A stretch of 64,000 nucleotides of DNA from Iodobacter fluviatilis (GTDB lineage Bacteria; Pseudomonadota; Gammaproteobacteria; Burkholderiales; Chitinibacteraceae): the NCBI RefSeq assembly GCF_900451195.1, contig NZ_UGHR01000001.1, positions 2,914,001-2,978,000 of the forward strand. Reading direction: 5' to 3'. Below the pieces are notes generated by a model. The model worked only from the letters and a program-made list of their open reading frames with translations. It did no database searches and had not been told where the DNA came from. The position numbers and the translations under genes were made by a program. Numbering within the stretch: the stretch's first letter is position 1; each line of letters starts with the position of its first letter. This document shows positions 1 to 8,606 of the stretch, one piece after another.

Positions 1-533
1 CCAGCCCCCACCTCATTTCGCGCTAGGTGCAAAAACACATTGGAATGCGTGCCCAGATATCGCGGGGTAAATTGCAAACCCATGCGCCCGCTTAAGTGAG
101 CACGAAGCAAAATAGAAGCCCCAAAAGCATTGGGTGCCGGAAAGGCAATGGCCTGCCCGTTTAAATCTTGAACGGACTTAAACCTGCTGTCTTTACGTGC
201 CAGCAATATTCCGACTAAAGGCTTGCGGTCTTTTAATAGGGGGACATAACCCTGCCGAGGCCGGGCACGCAGCGCCTGATAGGGATTAACATAGGCAAAG
301 TCAGCGCTACCTTTATTTAATATCGCATCAAACTGCGTATAGCCAGCGGCAAGCTTCAGCTCGAGCACGATACCTGTATCGTGCGAAATACGTTGCAATA
401 CAGGCTGCCATTCCTGATGTAAATGGTCAGGGCCAAACTGAGGGACCACAGAAAATGTATATCTGCCTGCAGCTAAGCTGCAATTGATAAGCATAAGCAG
501 CCCGCACAGGGCCTTAAGCAAATACTTACACAT
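1..533 (-). CDS. PhnD-like periplasmic binding protein, 3' end cut by window edge
   Basis: Reading the minus strand from ATG at 533 gives a signal peptide (MCKYLLKALCGLLMLINCSLAA) followed by a type 2 periplasmic binding fold: YTFSVVPQFGP near the start, then ADFAYVNPYQAL and later QAIAFPAPNAFGAS. These are hallmarks of the phosphate/phosphite/phosphonate binding protein family (PhnD-like). A strong Shine-Dalgarno AGGAG lies 5 nt before the ATG, which fixes the start. About 177 codons are visible and the C-terminus lies outside the window. The family includes both ABC transport components and sensory binding proteins attached to kinases. No permease or ATPase is visible here, so the ligand and partner are unknown. 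Confidence 0.8.
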   Translation of the reverse strand, partial: MCKYLLKALCGLLMLINCSLAAGRYTFSVVPQFGPDHLHQEWQPVLQRISHDTGIVLELKLAAGYTQFDAILNKGSADFAYVNPYQALRARPRQGYVPLLKDRKPLVGILLARKDSRFKSVQDLNGQAIAFPAPNAFGASILLRAHLSGRMGLQFTPRYLGTHSNVFLHLARNEVGA

Positions 534-885
534 ATCCACTCCTATGCCCGATAAGTACCACTGAGTGGCATTACGTCTTGCATAAGAATAGTGTGCAATT
601 TGGCTATTACTTAGAAAGTAATTAATTATTTTCCGAAAGAAGGCAAAGCCTGCACGCCTTGCGAGCTCTGACCATTTTTGAATACAAACAGCCAGAGCGC
701 TGATACCCAACCGAAAACGGATTAGCGCATGCCTCTGTACACTTAACAAGGCCAAGTGATTCAAAAACAAGTAAATAAGCCCATGGAAAAACGAAACGTA
801 TTCCATTTAGACTAAGCGCCCCAGCAGCACCCTATCATGTGACGACAGGACATCATAAAATGCCGCACGTTTTTATCTCCATCTC
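534..885. other. intergenic region between divergent genes
   Basis: This 352-bp stretch separates the minus-strand PhnD-like gene from the plus-strand TonB-like gene. It must hold the promoters for both. It is AT-rich around 610-640. I see no convincing RNA gene, hairpin terminator or further coding frame. Confidence 0.5.
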
Positions 886-1434
886 ATGAAAAACCACACC
901 CTGCCCATCGGCCTTGCTTTGGCACTACTGATGCATCTTGGTGTTTACCTGTTTTATCAGGCAAAAAAACCGGCTTATCAAACAAAACGCCCGGGCTTAC
1001 AAGTTTTTTTACCCGCGAGTGAAACGCCACGGACGCAGCCGGTAAGCCCACCCCCGCCGCCTGCTGCTAAGCATCAGCAACAAACCGCAAAACAAAAAAT
1101 AACGCCCCAAACGGGGCCTGTTTCAAGGCATGAAACAAAGCCCAATATTTTGGAGATTCCTTCCATTACTGAGAGTGGCAACGCCATTCACCAAGCAATC
1201 AGCCCATCTGCCAGACTCGATTTATCCATCCCCAAGGAAAACAGCTCTGCCGTTAGAACGCAATCCATTATCCCGGGGCTAAAACCACAGGCTGAAACAC
1301 CCCGCAGCGAGCTGGCCAAATCACTGGATAAAGCCAACCGGCCTGATTGTAAAAAAGCGTACTCAGGATTGGGCCTGCTTGCGGTCGTGCCTTTAGTGGC
1401 CGATGCAGTAAGCGACAGCGGCTGCCAGTGGTAG
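886..1434 (+). CDS. TonB-like proline-rich membrane-anchored protein
   Basis: The 182-residue product has a short cytoplasmic start, one N-terminal transmembrane segment (about residues 7-25), then a periplasmic stretch rich in Pro, Gln and Lys, including a PPPPP run near residue 57. This layout resembles the anchor and spacer of TonB-type energy transducers. The C-terminus does not look like a canonical TonB beta domain: it ends in a compact motif with two cysteines (CKKAYSGLGLL ... SGCQW) that could form a disulfide. No ExbB/ExbD genes are adjacent, and the gene is convergent with the response regulator only 2 bp away. The function is unknown. A periplasm-spanning or envelope accessory role is inference. 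No strong Shine-Dalgarno is seen before the ATG. Confidence 0.6.
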   Translation: MKNHTLPIGLALALLMHLGVYLFYQAKKPAYQTKRPGLQVFLPASETPRTQPVSPPPPPAAKHQQQTAKQKITPQTGPVSRHETKPNILEIPSITESGNAIHQAISPSARLDLSIPKENSSAVRTQSIIPGLKPQAETPRSELAKSLDKANRPDCKKAYSGLGLLAVVPLVADAVSDSGCQW

Positions 1435-1436
1435 AT

Positions 1437-2183
1437 TTACATTTGCTTAAATAAATGCGTAAAGCTGCGACTGACTTCCAGCTTTTCGCTCAGGCCGCTC
1501 ACTTTAACCAGTAAGCGCCCGCGAATATCTTTAACCACGCCTTCAATCGCCTTGCTGTTCACCAACGTTGCGCGGTGAATTTGCCAAAATAGATCGGGGT
1601 TGAGTTCTTCTAATAAATCACGCACGGGCTTTCTGATTAAAGCCTCATAATTTTTTGTTTGCACCCGTGTGTATTTTTCATCGGATTGAAAAAACAACAC
1701 TTCTTCAACCGGAATCAAACGCAATTCCTGCCCCATTGATGCCTGTATCCATTGCAAATACGCGGGCTTTTGGGTGACTTGCTTAGCAATCTGGGCAATT
1801 AAAGCCTGCATATCATTGGGCGGGCTGGCGAGGCGTTTTTTTAAACGCTCTACGGTTAAAGCCAAACGCTCCGGATCCGCTGGCTTTAATACATAATCAA
1901 TCGCACCGTGCTCAAAGGCTTCTACTGCGTATTGATCATAAGCGGTTACAAATACAATATGGGTAGATTGAGAAATCGCCTGCGCAGCCTCTAAACCAGT
2001 CAAGCCAGGCATGCGGATATCTAAAAAAGCAAAATCTGGCCGATGCGCTAATGTCTGGCTAATCGCTTCTTCGCCATTTTTAGCTTGCGCAATGATTTCT
2101 AATTCCGGCCAGACCTGAGAAAGACGTAATTTTAACTGATCACGCATTAAACGCTCGTCATCAGCAATCAGTGCGGTGGGCAT
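1437..2183 (-). CDS. LytTR-family response regulator
   Basis: The 248-residue protein has an N-terminal receiver domain with the acidic pair D8/D9, the phosphorylation site D55 in FLDIRMPG, and the conserved Lys in YVLKPAD. Its C-terminal LytTR DNA-binding domain (about residues 145-248) contains LFFQSDEKYTRV and FWQIHRATLVN. It belongs to the LytR/AlgR family, which binds direct-repeat sites upstream of target genes. It sits 27 bp downstream of the LytS-type kinase gene on the same strand, so the two should form one operon and one phosphorelay. A paralogue with the same N-terminal start (MPTALIADDE) lies at 36248-36976. The signal and targets cannot be read from the sequence. Confidence 0.93.
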   Translation of the reverse strand: MPTALIADDERLMRDQLKLRLSQVWPELEIIAQAKNGEEAISQTLAHRPDFAFLDIRMPGLTGLEAAQAISQSTHIVFVTAYDQYAVEAFEHGAIDYVLKPADPERLALTVERLKKRLASPPNDMQALIAQIAKQVTQKPAYLQWIQASMGQELRLIPVEEVLFFQSDEKYTRVQTKNYEALIRKPVRDLLEELNPDLFWQIHRATLVNSKAIEGVVKDIRGRLLVKVSGLSEKLEVSRSFTHLFKQM

Positions 2184-2210
2184 GGCAATCCTTTAAAAAA
2201 ATGGGCTCAT

Positions 2211-3509
2211 TTATATTGCCAGAGTATAAGGCACTTCAATCGTAATACACACACCGCTTGGTTTATTTTCTGTAATTGAAAACAAGCTGTTCCCTTTATA
2301 TAGCAAAGCCAGCCGCTCACGAATATTCTGCAGCCCCAAACCTGTGCCACTGCTTTTTGCCATGCCAAAACCAAGGCCATTATCAATCACACTGATTCTT
2401 AATTTTTGATGCGCAACTTCTGCATAAACACTCAGGCTGCCGCCTTCTGTTTTAGGCTCTAATCCATGTTTAATTGCATTTTCAACAAGTGTTTGCAAAA
2501 TCATCGGAGGGAAAGCCGCTGAGCGTAAGCCTTCGGGAATATGAATATTAAATTCCAATCGCTCTTCCATACGCATTTTTAACAGCTCTAAATACGCCGC
2601 CACCATATCGGCCTCACGCCCCAAATGATTACCAGAGGCATGGTCCCTGATTTGCGGCAATACCTGGCGCAAATATTGAATCAGGCTGCGCTGCATGGCA
2701 GAAGCACGCGGCGGATCCGTTTCAATTAAATATTCAACAGAAGCCAAGGTATTAAATAAAAAGTGCGGCTCAATTTGTGCCTGCATCATTTGTATTTTAG
2801 CCTCAGCCACCTGCCTTAATAATGCCTCTCTTTCTGATTCTTTTTGTGCTTCTCTGGCCAGTGCTTCGGCACGTTTTTTGCCCCCCATTAATACCTTAAT
2901 GCCCAGCAGCAGCATGATAAAAAGAAACACCCAGTTATTCACAGAAATATTAGTTGATATCCTAGTGGCAGGCGGTGTATTTTCTTCAAGGGTCAACAAA
3001 TATTCGCTCACCGCATCAATCAATTCATTTTTATCCGCTAAGGATAAGTCACTATCCTGAATCACACTCAAACCCGCAATTTTATTGCGCAATTTTTTCT
3101 TAATTTTATCTTTATCATGCGCTGTTTTTTTTGCATCTGCCAGCTCTCTTTCTGCATCGGCCTTTTCTTGCTCAGCCTGCTGCGGGTCCGTATTTTTATT
3201 GGCGTATGCTTCCGACAAATCAGGCGACGGATCCAATGGCTCAGAAGGTATTTTTTCCTTGCCCGGCTGATGAATCACAACAGGTGGTGCCGGAGGGGAT
3301 GGCACAGCGGCCACGTATTCTGCATTTTTTAAGCTATTAATTCCATCTTCAATCGCACCGCCCATTATCAAAGATAAAATCATTAAAAAGATAAACTTAC
3401 CCCAGCTCAGCTGAATCACCCACACAGCGAGCCGGTCAAATATTTTTTTAAAAAAATCAAGCAGCTCATAAAAACGCGCCTTGATTATTTTAATATTTTC
3501 ATCATTCAT
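2211..3509 (-). CDS. LytS-type sensor histidine kinase with periplasmic coiled coil
   Basis: The 432-residue membrane kinase has a first transmembrane segment at about residues 37-56. A periplasmic region follows, very rich in Glu, Lys and Ala (about 95-150) and likely a coiled coil. A second transmembrane segment lies near residue 195. The cytoplasmic part carries the His_kinase motif IEPHFLFNTL (phospho-acceptor His) and a GHKL ATPase domain with VENAIKHGLEP, DNGLGFG and GTGLGLQNIRERL. This is the LytS/YehU class, which pairs with LytTR regulators. The cognate regulator follows directly at 1437-2183. The charged periplasmic segment is unusual compared with the second kinase of the same class at 36990-38030 and could sense envelope or cationic ligands, which is speculation. 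Confidence 0.92.
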   Translation of the reverse strand: MNDENIKIIKARFYELLDFFKKIFDRLAVWVIQLSWGKFIFLMILSLIMGGAIEDGINSLKNAEYVAAVPSPPAPPVVIHQPGKEKIPSEPLDPSPDLSEAYANKNTDPQQAEQEKADAERELADAKKTAHDKDKIKKKLRNKIAGLSVIQDSDLSLADKNELIDAVSEYLLTLEENTPPATRISTNISVNNWVFLFIMLLLGIKVLMGGKKRAEALAREAQKESEREALLRQVAEAKIQMMQAQIEPHFLFNTLASVEYLIETDPPRASAMQRSLIQYLRQVLPQIRDHASGNHLGREADMVAAYLELLKMRMEERLEFNIHIPEGLRSAAFPPMILQTLVENAIKHGLEPKTEGGSLSVYAEVAHQKLRISVIDNGLGFGMAKSSGTGLGLQNIRERLALLYKGNSLFSITENKPSGVCITIEVPYTLAI

Positions 3510-3977
3510 ATGCTGCCTTTATTTTTATATAAGCCGACCATACCCAATACTTAATTACAGCTAAATACCCATATCAATTCATTCTATAACGATGCTTTGC
3601 CTGACTCATTCTCTGATTTATACAAATACCTTCAATTTAAAACCACACGCAAAGCTACGCAGACTGGCGTATTTTACACAGCACCACGGCAACCTTCACA
3701 TAATAATTAAATTGCATACAACGATGAAATATCAAAATAGCAAAAGGCGGCCACCCTCGGTTTTACTGGATGCTGAGCAGATAAACTGCTGCAGATTACG
3801 GGCGCTTTTTCCTGCCACAGTAAATAATTGAAATTGTAAAGGCTGACCATTACTTACTGCTGACTATTGCTCATCCTATTTTCTTCAACTAGCGCCTCAT
3901 CATTTTATTAATACCGGCCTTTTAAACCCATGGTACCAGCCAAATAACACATTTTCGCCAGCGTATTGCTCGATGTA
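3510..3977. other. intergenic region, no convincing gene
   Basis: This 468-bp AT-rich stretch lies between the LytS-type kinase start and the end of the repeat protein gene. It must contain the promoter of the kinase/regulator operon near 3520-3600. A plus-strand frame of 79 codons at 3592 has no ribosome site and no recognisable features, so I do not call it. No clear hairpin terminator was found for the repeat-protein gene. Confidence 0.4.
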
Positions 3978-4442
3978 TTAAACGCCATAAGGCATGAAGA
4001 GATTAATTTTCTTTACTATTGCCATAGACGGCATTGCAGTATTAAAAAACACCCCATCGCCCTGCTCTGCGGCCACCATCATTGATGGCAATACCAGAGC
4101 GCTTTCCCGCTTTGCAAGCACTTCGATTCGTGGCAATTTAATAATCACGGCGTCTTTTGCCCATTTCGCATCTGATGCCGCCATTTTTACAGATGTTTTA
4201 TGAATGGCATCACGACGCTTTCCAACAACCTCTATTCTTGGCAATTTAATAATGACTGCATCGTTTGCAATTGGCGTATCAAGTGCGGCCAGCTTTACAG
4301 ACGCTTTATTGATTGCATCATGACGTTTCCCAACAACCTCTATTCTTGGCAACTTAATGATTACAGCTTCTTTTGAAACGGGTGCAGCAAAAACAGGAGT
4401 AGAAATCATCAAGGCAGTAGCGATTAACATTAAGGCTTTCAT
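3978..4442 (-). CDS. secreted protein with three 36-residue VIIKLPRIEVVGKR repeats
   Basis: The start is placed at ATG 4442 because it gives a clean signal peptide (MKALMLIATALMISTPVFAA, cleaved near residue 20) with an AAGAGA ribosome site; a TTG start 15 nt upstream is less likely. The mature protein of about 134 residues is built of near-identical units beginning AVIIKLPRIEVVGKR at residues 26, 62 and 98, each 36 residues long in the first two copies. The units carry many Lys/Arg. I do not recognise a family. The IEVVGKR segment resembles the Ton-box-like VVVTGKR found at the N-termini of some outer-membrane proteins, which is only a similarity. The gene lies between the LytS/LytTR operon and the MltF-type gene, all on the minus strand but well spaced. 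Confidence 0.75.
   Translation of the reverse strand: MKALMLIATALMISTPVFAAPVSKEAVIIKLPRIEVVGKRHDAINKASVKLAALDTPIANDAVIIKLPRIEVVGKRRDAIHKTSVKMAASDAKWAKDAVIIKLPRIEVLAKRESALVLPSMMVAAEQGDGVFFNTAMPSMAIVKKINLFMPYGV
4044..4367 (-). repeat. three tandem 108-bp coding repeats
   Basis: Units run about 4367-4260, 4259-4152 and 4151-4044 (minus strand). The first two share long identical stretches, for example the 20-nt core CAACAACCTCTATTCTTGGC on the plus strand near 4225 and 4335. The third unit has drifted after LPRIEV. High nucleotide identity suggests recent internal duplication and possible copy-number variation. Confidence 0.85.
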
Positions 4443-4692
4443 GACATTCTCTTGCAAAGTTGGAGTAATGTCACTTTAAACAAAGCCATTCCAAGGCGAA
4501 ATAGCGCTGCGATCAAGTGTAAAAAGCGAGGATCAGAATGCAAAAAAACAAGCCTAGGATGCAAAGCAATCCAGAGATGGACGGGTTGGCTAGTCTCTTT
4601 TTGCCTTAGCCCGCTTTAAACCCTGCACCGCATAGCGCCCTAGCCCTGCGCCCCCAGATTAGCGCGCCAATATAAAAACGATTTTTTATGCG

Positions 4693-4833
4693 CTAAACGC
4701 GCACGCGGCGTGCGCGGAGAAAAGCAGATAGCGCCTCAATTGCGCTTTGATCTTCTAAGCGACGTAATTGAATGCCTAGATGCTGCGGCAATATCTCTTT
4801 ATTTAAGCTCGGCCGCCGCTGACGCGCCTTCAT
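4693..4833 (-). CDS. small basic ORF overlapping the MltF-type gene end
   Basis: A 46-codon frame starts at ATG 4833 inside the 3' end of the upstream transglycosylase gene, in a different frame, and ends at TAG 4693. The predicted peptide is strongly basic (MKARQRRPSLNKEIL at the start, FLRARRVRV at the end) with a plausible amphipathic helix in the middle. No homologue is recognised and no good ribosome site is visible, so it may be translationally coupled, a remnant of a longer gene, or chance. The remaining 250 bp down to 4443 show nothing recognisable. Confidence 0.25.
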   Translation of the reverse strand: MKARQRRPSLNKEILPQHLGIQLRRLEDQSAIEALSAFLRARRVRV

Positions 4834-6196
4834 GTTTTTTGCGTGTTTTTTCCGCTGCCTGATAGGCAATATAATAACGGCTCACGGCAGACACATAATC
4901 CACCATGCCTTTACTGACCGACTTTAAAGCCACTTTTTCTACATTCCCCAGCCAGCGGTTGCGATCCAAGCCCTGAGCCGCCGCCTGATTACGCAATTGC
5001 TGTACACGCCCTTCGCCTGCGTTGTAGGCAGCAATCATAAAATACAGTTGATCCTCGTCATTAATGCCGGGGTTATTAAAGAAATCACGCAAATGCCCCA
5101 GATAGCGCGCTGCCGCAGTGACATTGCCTTCTGCATCATGGGGATTTGTCACCCCCATATTACGGGCGGTGCTGGGGTTGATTTGCATAATGCCGGTCGG
5201 GCCTTTTTTGCGTATGACCGAATTCAAACCTGTTTCTTTCTGCCCGATTGCAGCAAGCAGCAACCAGTCTAAATTATTGGCCGCGGCCACAATTTGAAAC
5301 ACAGGCGCAAAAAATGCCAGCTTATCCAGTGAGCCTAGCTGACTGGCGCTTTGCACCTTGCCACTGGTTTCCAGATAACGCCGCGTAGCCGTCACCGCAC
5401 GCTCGGCAATGCCCGATTTCTCTGCAAAACGATTTAAGGTGGCCAGCAAAGCGCTGTCGTCTTTACGCACCGCCCACGCCACAGGGACTTTTTCTTCTGT
5501 GCAGCTATGACTTTTTAGCTTGCTCAGCGTTTTACTCCATAACCCCAGAACAAAGCTGCTGGCCATGGTGGTTTTATCTGCGTTTTTATTGATTTCGGCG
5601 AGCAGCATTTCACTGTTTACTCCGGGCGCTGCGTTTTCTGTCTCAAACTCTGCACTTCCGGCTTTGCGTCTTGCCTCATTAAAATCGCCTAAAAGCCGCT
5701 GGGCATAGCTGCTGGATGGAATCGTAAGACTGTGCCCCTCTTCTGCGGCCGACACCGTACACCAGCGATCTTGCAAATAGGGGTTAGAAAACGCGACTAA
5801 TTGCTTTGCTCCTTCCGTCACCGGCATCAGCCCCGCCGCAATATCCCCCCGCCCGGCCCTGAGCGCGGGAATCAGCTCACCGGCATCAACAGGAATAAAT
5901 TGCAAACGCAGCGGTGGCTGCCCTTTGCTCCGCCCCTGATTCAGAAATTTTTCAAACTCGTTCAGCATGCTGTATTCCACGCCATACTGACGGCCATTTT
6001 TAATAAAAAAGGTAGAAGGCCCCAGCGCCACCAGCACTCTCAGCCTTTCTGGCGGGTGTTCCGGATCGAAATCAGCGCCGGTTGCAGCGAGCTGGGAGGG
6101 TTTACTTAATGCTGGGTGCGTGCTTTTTACACTCGCGACGGGCTTTGCCCAAACAGGGCCAGTCAAACACAAACAGAGCATCAAGAATCGTATCAT
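4799..6196 (-). CDS. mltF: MltF-type membrane-bound lytic murein transglycosylase
   Basis: The start is set at ATG 6196, which begins the signal sequence MIRFLMLCLCLTGPVWA; an upstream in-frame GTG/ATG extension would hide it. The 465-residue product has an SBP_bac_3-like binding domain (about residues 45-280, beginning PERLRVLVALGPSTFF). A C-terminal SLT lysozyme-like domain follows, with the catalytic Glu in AAIGQKETGLN and the motifs GPTGIMQINPSTARNMG and AAYNAGEGRVQQL. This two-domain order is that of MltF, which cleaves peptidoglycan with 1,6-anhydro-muropeptide formation and is allosterically regulated by muropeptides through the binding domain. There is no lipobox. E. coli MltF is of similar size (about 518 residues). 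Confidence 0.85.
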   Translation of the reverse strand: MIRFLMLCLCLTGPVWAKPVASVKSTHPALSKPSQLAATGADFDPEHPPERLRVLVALGPSTFFIKNGRQYGVEYSMLNEFEKFLNQGRSKGQPPLRLQFIPVDAGELIPALRAGRGDIAAGLMPVTEGAKQLVAFSNPYLQDRWCTVSAAEEGHSLTIPSSSYAQRLLGDFNEARRKAGSAEFETENAAPGVNSEMLLAEINKNADKTTMASSFVLGLWSKTLSKLKSHSCTEEKVPVAWAVRKDDSALLATLNRFAEKSGIAERAVTATRRYLETSGKVQSASQLGSLDKLAFFAPVFQIVAAANNLDWLLLAAIGQKETGLNSVIRKKGPTGIMQINPSTARNMGVTNPHDAEGNVTAAARYLGHLRDFFNNPGINDEDQLYFMIAAYNAGEGRVQQLRNQAAAQGLDRNRWLGNVEKVALKSVSKGMVDYVSAVSRYYIAYQAAEKTRKKHEGASAAAELK

Positions 6197-6525
6197 TCGC
6201 GGTTTCCGAGTTTGCTTTATGACGCTTATTGCGGCTGAAGCAGGATGGCAGCATCCCGTCATTTACGGCGCTGAGCCTGAGTGATCACGCTGCAAGCAGG
6301 GTAAATGAGCCGCTTGGCCCACCCCATTCTAATGGTGGAAATCAATAGTTCCAACACTGCAGGTATCGGCTAAGGCCATCTGGCCGTATAATCGCCACTA
6401 AGATTTTTTGTTGGCAAATCAATGCACACTCTGCCTTAGCGCGTTCAGGCTAAAGGCAAAGGCGCACAATCTGCCCTCTATATTCAAACATTCAAATAAG
6501 CAAAACCCCTGCTTCAAGGTACCAA

Positions 6526-8424
6526 ATGCCCATTTTAATTGTAGAAAACGCTCACCTCGCCTATGGCCACGTTCCGCTTTTAGACGGAGCCAGCTTTATT
6601 CTTGATGCTGGTGAACGCGTTGGTCTGATCGGCCGCAATGGTGCAGGTAAATCATCCCTTCTTAAAACCGTCGCAGGCGTCAACAAGCTGGACGACGGCG
6701 TTATCCGCCTCGAAACGGGCGCGAAGATGGCTTTTGTTTCGCAAGAGCCTGTATTTGATATGGAACACACCGTTTATGAAGCCGTGGCCGAAGGCTTGGG
6801 TGCGGTGCGCCAGACGCTGATTGACTATCACGCAGCGCTGCAAACATTAGATGACAGCGAAGAAAGCTTAACCCATCTGATGGATTTACAGCACGATTTA
6901 GAAGCGCAGGATGGCTGGCGGCTCGATTCACTGATTGCCTCGATTATGTCGCACCTTGATCTGCCTGCAGAAACAAAAATTGGCGCTTTATCAGGCGGCT
7001 GGAAAAAACGTGTGGCGCTGGCCCGTGCTTTGGTGTCTGAACCACAGCTTTTATTACTGGATGAGCCAACCAATCACCTGGATGTCAGCGCGATTGAATG
7101 GCTGGAAGAGCTGCTCAAAAACTTTGCGGGCAGCGTGTTGTTTATTACCCACGATCGCCGCTTCCTCGATAATATTGCCACGCGCATCATCGAACTTGAT
7201 CGCGGTAATCTGACCAGCTTCCCAGGTAATTTCAAAACTTATGAAGCTAAAAAACAAGAACTGATCGAGCAGGAAGAATTTACCAATAAAAAATTCGATA
7301 AAGTGCTCGCCCAGGAAGAAGTATGGATCCGCCAGGGGATTAAAGCGCGCCGTACCCGTAATGAAGGCCGCGTACGCCGCCTGGAAGCCTTACGTATCGA
7401 GCGCAGCCAGCGCCGCGAACGCGTAGGCAATGTCAGCTTTAATGTGGATTCGGGTGATAAATCAGGCAAGCTAGTGGCCGAGCTAGAAAACGTCACCAAG
7501 GGTTATAACGGCAGAACGCTCGTTGGCAACTACAGTACCCGCCTGATTCGAGGCGATCGCATTGGTCTGGTTGGGCCGAATGGCGCAGGTAAAACCACCC
7601 TGCTGAAAATGATTTTGGGCGAATTACAGCCAGATAGCGGCGAAGTTAAACTGGGCACCAATTTGCAAGTGGCCTACTTCGACCAATTCCGCGAGCAGCT
7701 GGATGAAAACGCCACCGTGATCGATACCATCAGCCAGGGTAATGATTACATCGAAATTGGCAATCAGCGTAAACACGTTATTAGCTATCTAGAAGAATTT
7801 TTGTTTGCGCCCGCTCGCGCCCGCAGCCCGGTCAGCTCCCTGTCTGGTGGTGAACGTAATCGCTTGCTACTGGCCCGTTTGTTTACTCGCCCAGCCAATG
7901 TGCTGGTGCTGGACGAGCCAACCAACGATCTGGATATCGACACCTTAGAGCTGCTGGAAGAACTGCTGTCTAATTATTCCGGCACGGTGTTCCTGGTCAG
8001 CCACGACCGGGCCTTCCTTGATAATGTGGTCACTCAGGTGATTGCCTTTGAAGGCAATGGCGTACTGATTGAAAACGCCGGCGGATATGCAGACTGGATG
8101 GAAGCCAAAGCACGGATGGCCAGCAATGCGCCTGTTGTTGCTGCCCCACCCAAAGCCAGCTCAGCACCACAAGCCAAGCCGGCTGAGCCTGCCAAAGCGA
8201 AGAAAAAGCTTTCATTTAATGATGCCCGCCTTTTAGAGCAGCTGCCACTGCAAATCAATGCGCTTGAAGCCGAGAAGCTGGATATCCAGCAGCAATTACT
8301 CGACGCCAGCATCTATCGCAATGGCCCCAAGCTTGCCCGCGAAATGCAATTGCGCATCGAAGAGCTGGATGGGCTGATTCTCGAAAAGATGACTAAATGG
8401 GAAGAACTGGAAGCAAAAGCTTAA
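6526..8424 (+). CDS. uup: ABC-F family ATPase Uup
   Basis: The 632-residue soluble protein has two ABC cassettes and no membrane segment. Walker A motifs are GRNGAGKSS (about residue 36) and GPNGAGKTT (about 350). Signature motifs are LSGGWKKR (about 156) and LSGGERNR (about 440), and Walker B lies before DEPTNHLD and DEPTNDLD. A linker between cassettes is rich in Arg and Glu. The C-terminal 100 residues contain an Ala/Pro/Lys spacer followed by a coiled coil, as in Uup. Uup acts at the ribosome or on branched DNA intermediates; loss raises precise transposon excision in E. coli. Ribosome site AAGG lies 6 nt before the ATG. A strong terminator follows at 8506. Confidence 0.93.
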   Translation: MPILIVENAHLAYGHVPLLDGASFILDAGERVGLIGRNGAGKSSLLKTVAGVNKLDDGVIRLETGAKMAFVSQEPVFDMEHTVYEAVAEGLGAVRQTLIDYHAALQTLDDSEESLTHLMDLQHDLEAQDGWRLDSLIASIMSHLDLPAETKIGALSGGWKKRVALARALVSEPQLLLLDEPTNHLDVSAIEWLEELLKNFAGSVLFITHDRRFLDNIATRIIELDRGNLTSFPGNFKTYEAKKQELIEQEEFTNKKFDKVLAQEEVWIRQGIKARRTRNEGRVRRLEALRIERSQRRERVGNVSFNVDSGDKSGKLVAELENVTKGYNGRTLVGNYSTRLIRGDRIGLVGPNGAGKTTLLKMILGELQPDSGEVKLGTNLQVAYFDQFREQLDENATVIDTISQGNDYIEIGNQRKHVISYLEEFLFAPARARSPVSSLSGGERNRLLLARLFTRPANVLVLDEPTNDLDIDTLELLEELLSNYSGTVFLVSHDRAFLDNVVTQVIAFEGNGVLIENAGGYADWMEAKARMASNAPVVAAPPKASSAPQAKPAEPAKAKKKLSFNDARLLEQLPLQINALEAEKLDIQQQLLDASIYRNGPKLAREMQLRIEELDGLILEKMTKWEELEAKA

Positions 8425-8505
8425 GTTGTCTTTTATAAATAGCGTATTGCTGCAGCGCAAAATGGCTGATGCAATACACTATAGTATGACTGATTAAGCA
8501 ATCAA

Positions 8506-8544
8506 AAAGGATAAGCCGGCTCAGCAACAGCCGGCTTATCCTTT
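8506..8544 (+). terminator. hairpin terminator after uup
   Basis: A perfect 16-bp stem (AAAGGATAAGCCGGCT, 7-nt loop, AGCCGGCTTATCCTTT) lies 81 bp after the uup stop. It ends in CTTTG rather than a long T run, so termination may be partly Rho-independent only. It separates uup from the sensor kinase gene. Confidence 0.7.
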
Positions 8545-8606
8545 GCCCGGCATGCGGCACCTTTGCTAGGCCCAATTTCAATGCATCCATCCCAAACCAC
8601 TGAACT

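Noticed and set aside
3592..3831. 79-codon plus-strand frame
   Set aside because: No ribosome site, no recognisable domain, odd composition, and it lies in the promoter region of the LytS operon.
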